Origin: UBA5069 sp964560495
GTDB lineage: Bacteria; Chloroflexota; Anaerolineae; Caldilineales; Caldilineaceae
DNA length: 64,000 bases
Assembly (NCBI GenBank): GCA_964560495.1
Contig: CAZLMM010000001.1
Span: 124,001 to 188,000 of the forward strand
Direction of reading: 5' to 3'
Both the position numbers and the translations under genes were made by a program. Below the pieces are notes generated by a model. That model was not told the DNA's origin. It worked only from the letters and a program-made list of their open reading frames with translations, and did no database searches. Of the stretch, positions 62,010 through 64,000 are shown one piece after another (the stretch's first letter is position 1; each line of letters starts with the position of its first letter).

Positions 62010-62015
62010 TGTATA
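62010..62015 (+). promoter_or_regulatory. -10 box upstream of modA
   Basis: TATAAT (in GTGTATAATGATC) about 60 nt before the modA start. The -35 is poor. No Moco riboswitch or ModE-type palindrome was recognised in the 207-bp gap. Confidence 0.35.
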
Positions 62016-62076
62016 ATGATCGACTTGATCTCTTTGAATGGCGGCAAATCTCATTGGGAAAGTGAGACGCGGGAGA

Positions 62077-62892
62077 ATGGGTGAGTTGAAAGCAATCGTC
62101 CTGTTGGCTCTGCTCGCGTTTGTGGGTGGGTGCGGTTCGTCCACTGAAGCGCTCCCCCCAACGATCACGCCTCAGCCCTCTCAAGTGGAGCTAACGGTGG
62201 CGGCAGCGGCAGACCTGCAATTTGCCTTTACTAAACTGGCGCAGATATTCGAGGCAGAGAGCGGCCACAAAGTCACCCTGGTGTTCGGTTCCACAGGACA
62301 GTTGGCCCAGCAAATCGCCAATGGCGCGCCTTATGATCTCTTTGCGGCGGCCAACGTGGAATTTGTCGATGATCTCATCCAGCAAAGGCTGGCGCTGGAT
62401 GAGACGAAACAGCTCTATGCACGCGGGCGGATCGTGCTGGCGGTCAGCCGCTCGCCAGGGATGAAAATCGAGGACCTTGACGATTTGTTGTCGCCGGAGA
62501 TCAACTCTGTTGCCATCGCCAACCCGACTCATGCGCCCTATGGGCGCGCCGCACAGCAAGCCCTGGAAGCCGCCGGCCTTTGGGACCATATCCAATCTAA
62601 ACTGGTCTTTGGCGATAATGTGCGGCAAGCTCTGCAATTTGTCCAGAGCGGCAACGCCCAGGCCGGCATTGTGGCCCTTTCCATTGCCAATACGCCCGAG
62701 ATCACCTGGACCGTGATCGACGAAGCTCTCCATGCACCCCTGGATCAGGCTCTGGTTGTCGTGGCCGCGTCGCGTCACAAGGAGGAGGCGCAGGCCTTCG
62801 CTGCGTTCATCGGCAGCCCGGCGGGACAGGCGGTCATGGAACAATACGGGTTCATTCCGCCCGGCGCGAGTGCTCCGGCAACCGCAGAGTGA
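62077..62892 (+). CDS. modA: Molybdate ABC transporter substrate-binding lipoprotein
   Basis: 271 aa from ATG 62077 after GGGAG. A lipoprotein signal (AIVLLALLAFVGGC) is followed by the ModA fold: LTVAAAADLQFAFTKLAQIF, VFGSTGQLAQQIANGAPYDL, FAAANVEFVD, IANPTHAPYGRAAQQALEA, and DNVRQALQFVQSGNAQAGIV. It captures molybdate or tungstate outside the membrane. modB follows after 46 bp. Confidence 0.9.
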   Translation: MGELKAIVLLALLAFVGGCGSSTEALPPTITPQPSQVELTVAAAADLQFAFTKLAQIFEAESGHKVTLVFGSTGQLAQQIANGAPYDLFAAANVEFVDDLIQQRLALDETKQLYARGRIVLAVSRSPGMKIEDLDDLLSPEINSVAIANPTHAPYGRAAQQALEAAGLWDHIQSKLVFGDNVRQALQFVQSGNAQAGIVALSIANTPEITWTVIDEALHAPLDQALVVVAASRHKEEAQAFAAFIGSPAGQAVMEQYGFIPPGASAPATAE

Positions 62893-62938
62893 TCCTCCAG
62901 TTGTCCCTTCTTCCAGCGCGGGCGTCATTTCTTTTCCC

Positions 62939-63607
62939 ATGAGTCTTTCGCCACTCACCATCTCTCTCTGGGTATCACTGTGGGCCTGCCTGATTGCGCT
63001 GAGCACTGGTGCGCTGGTTGCTTGGGTGCTGGCAAAGCGCCGTTTCAGAGGCAAATGGCTTGTGGAGGGCCTGGTGATGGCGCCCATGATTCTGCCGCCC
63101 ACGGTGCTGGGCTATTATCTGCTCGTGCTATTGGGTCAGCGTGGCCTTGGGCTATTGGTGGAACAACTCTTTGGCGTGCGTTTCGTCTTCACCATCAACG
63201 GCGCGGTGATCGCCGCGGCTATCACCGCGTTTCCATTGGTGGTGCAGTCGGTGCGCGTAGGGTTCTTGGGCATCCACCCAGAGATTGAAAATGCAGCGCG
63301 GATAGATGGCTGCTCAGAGTGGGGAATCCTGTGGCGCGTCAGCCTGCCCCTGGCTGCGCCGGGCATCCTGGCCGGCGCGATCTTGGGCTTTTTGCGTGCG
63401 CTCAGCGACTTTGGCGCGGTGCTCATGGTGGCCGGCAACATTCCAGGGCGCACTCAGACCCTGTCCATGGCGATCTATGATGCGGTGCAGGCCAATGACA
63501 GCGTCAGCGCCAACGAGCTGGCCTTGACCATGACCATCGTCGCCCTCGGCTTGCTCTTCACTGCCTTGCGCATCAGCAACCGGATGATCGACATTCATCA
63601 CACCTGA
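62939..63607 (+). CDS. modB: Molybdate ABC transporter permease
   Basis: 222 aa with five to six transmembrane helices. PPTVLGYYLLVLLGQRGLG and the EAA loop (ENAARIDGCSEWGILWRVSL then PLAAPGI) are characteristic of ModB. The ATG at 62939 lacks a clear ribosome site; a longer frame from 62732 only repeats the modA 3' end in another frame. No modC ATPase gene follows: the next gene is on the other strand. Confidence 0.9.
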   Translation: MSLSPLTISLWVSLWACLIALSTGALVAWVLAKRRFRGKWLVEGLVMAPMILPPTVLGYYLLVLLGQRGLGLLVEQLFGVRFVFTINGAVIAAAITAFPLVVQSVRVGFLGIHPEIENAARIDGCSEWGILWRVSLPLAAPGILAGAILGFLRALSDFGAVLMVAGNIPGRTQTLSMAIYDAVQANDSVSANELALTMTIVALGLLFTALRISNRMIDIHHT

Positions 63608-63649
63608 GGCTGACTCAACGCCCTCAACTCTGATCTGAACACATCCGCA

Positions 63650-64000
63650 TCAGTCGGTGGATTGCATCGTGCCGGTGTGGATGCGCAGCGGCGCGATGGC
63701 CTGCCAGTCGATGGCAACGCCCAGGCCGGGCGTAGCGGGCAGGGTCAACACGCCGTCGCCGTCGGCTTCCAGAGGTTTGGGGAGGATGTAATCGCGACGG
63801 GCAGGCGTCCACTCGGGCGGATCGAAAGCGAACTCGAAGAAGGGCGCAGTGGAGACCGCCGCAGCCACGTGGAGGTTCGCCAGCAGAACCAGTCCATCGC
63901 CCCAGGTGTGGGGCGAGTAGAGAGCGCCGGCGGCCTGCGCCATCTGCGCCAGTTGACGCCCGCGCAAAATACCCGTGCTCCAGGCGACGTCGGCCTGATA
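63650..64000 (-). CDS. Enolase-superfamily (MR/MLE) enzyme, C-terminal part only
   Basis: The frame is open to the right edge, so the gene starts outside the window; 116 C-terminal residues are visible. YQADVAWSTGI, AGALYSPHTWGDGLVLLANL then HVAAA, and ATPGLGVAIDWQAI match the barrel end of mandelate racemase/muconate lactonising enzymes, including the HTW segment of acid-sugar dehydratases. The substrate cannot be assigned. Confidence 0.75.
   Translation of the reverse strand, partial: YQADVAWSTGILRGRQLAQMAQAAGALYSPHTWGDGLVLLANLHVAAAVSTAPFFEFAFDPPEWTPARRDYILPKPLEADGDGVLTLPATPGLGVAIDWQAIAPLRIHTGTMQSTD

Overview
The window reads as chromosomal DNA of a GC-rich, non-model bacterium, most likely a Chloroflexota member of the Anaerolineae/Caldilineae type. 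This is inferred from gene content: GH/M23/PGRP mosaic proteins, a four-cysteine 'CPYLG...CPRY' N-terminal box, P/T-rich membrane-anchored proteins, LCP and sortase genes, a CrtL-type lycopene cyclase, a split pair of CCA-adding enzymes, and many short palindromic intergenic repeats. No rRNA, CRISPR array, complete prophage or recognised transposase gene was seen. Both window edges cut genes.

Layout. 1-18.8 kb: a large secreted kelch/carboxypeptidase-regulatory-like protein (minus, runs off the left edge), a CCA nucleotidyltransferase with HD domain, a membrane-anchored Cys-box protein, an aldo/keto reductase, the first mosaic M23/GH protein, an alpha/beta hydrolase, an LCP protein, tRNA-Asp, a thioredoxin-fold protein with an in-frame UGA at its redox position (probable selenoprotein), fabI, a compact intergenic RNA with its own promoter and terminator, tyrS, and a zinc-ribbon membrane protein. 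18.9-29.5 kb: an FGE/SUMF-like membrane protein, a CysQ/IMPase-family phosphatase, two more mosaic peptidoglycan-active proteins, and scpA. 29.5-33.8 kb (minus): a five-gene set, nitrilase-like - DUF402 - hisH - hisA::Nudix - hisF. 34.1-37 kb: lspA-rluD, then DUF1801 and an internally deleted uvrA-like gene behind an SOS-like promoter.

37-44.5 kb is accessory. Two near-identical tRNA-Arg(UCU) genes, sharing a 70-bp perfect direct repeat, bracket an imuA-imuB-DUF6504-dnaE2 mutagenesis cassette. Its promoter carries a GAAC-N4-GTTC LexA-type box exactly between -35 and -10, and a nearly identical box sits in the same place in the DUF1801/uvrA' promoter. Beyond the second tRNA lie a DUF3883-type nuclease and a 251-bp MITE-like element. 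44.6-50.2 kb: a CrtL-type lycopene cyclase, then an eCIS-core (DUF4157) protein with a HELAH motif and a separate His-Gly/Cys clan-CD-like pair, directly followed by a YbjN-fold protein that may be its chaperone.

50.6-64 kb: a DHH-CBS-nucleotidyltransferase (probable A-adding enzyme), an SDR epimerase, an RHH/PIN toxin-antitoxin pair preceded by a 47-aa ORF, a UshA-type metallophosphatase, hicBA, a PNPOx-like flavoprotein, an FMN reductase, a sortase-TPR-VPDTG substrate operon, TrmJ-type methyltransferase, modA-modB, and the 3' part of an enolase-superfamily gene at the right edge.

The main points for follow-up are the UGA-containing redox protein with a downstream SECIS-like hairpin, the SOS-controlled mutasome between duplicated tRNA genes, the DUF4157 effector/YbjN pair, the HisA-Nudix fusion beside a nitrilase lacking its nucleophile, and the promoter-to-terminator small RNA at 16.2 kb.
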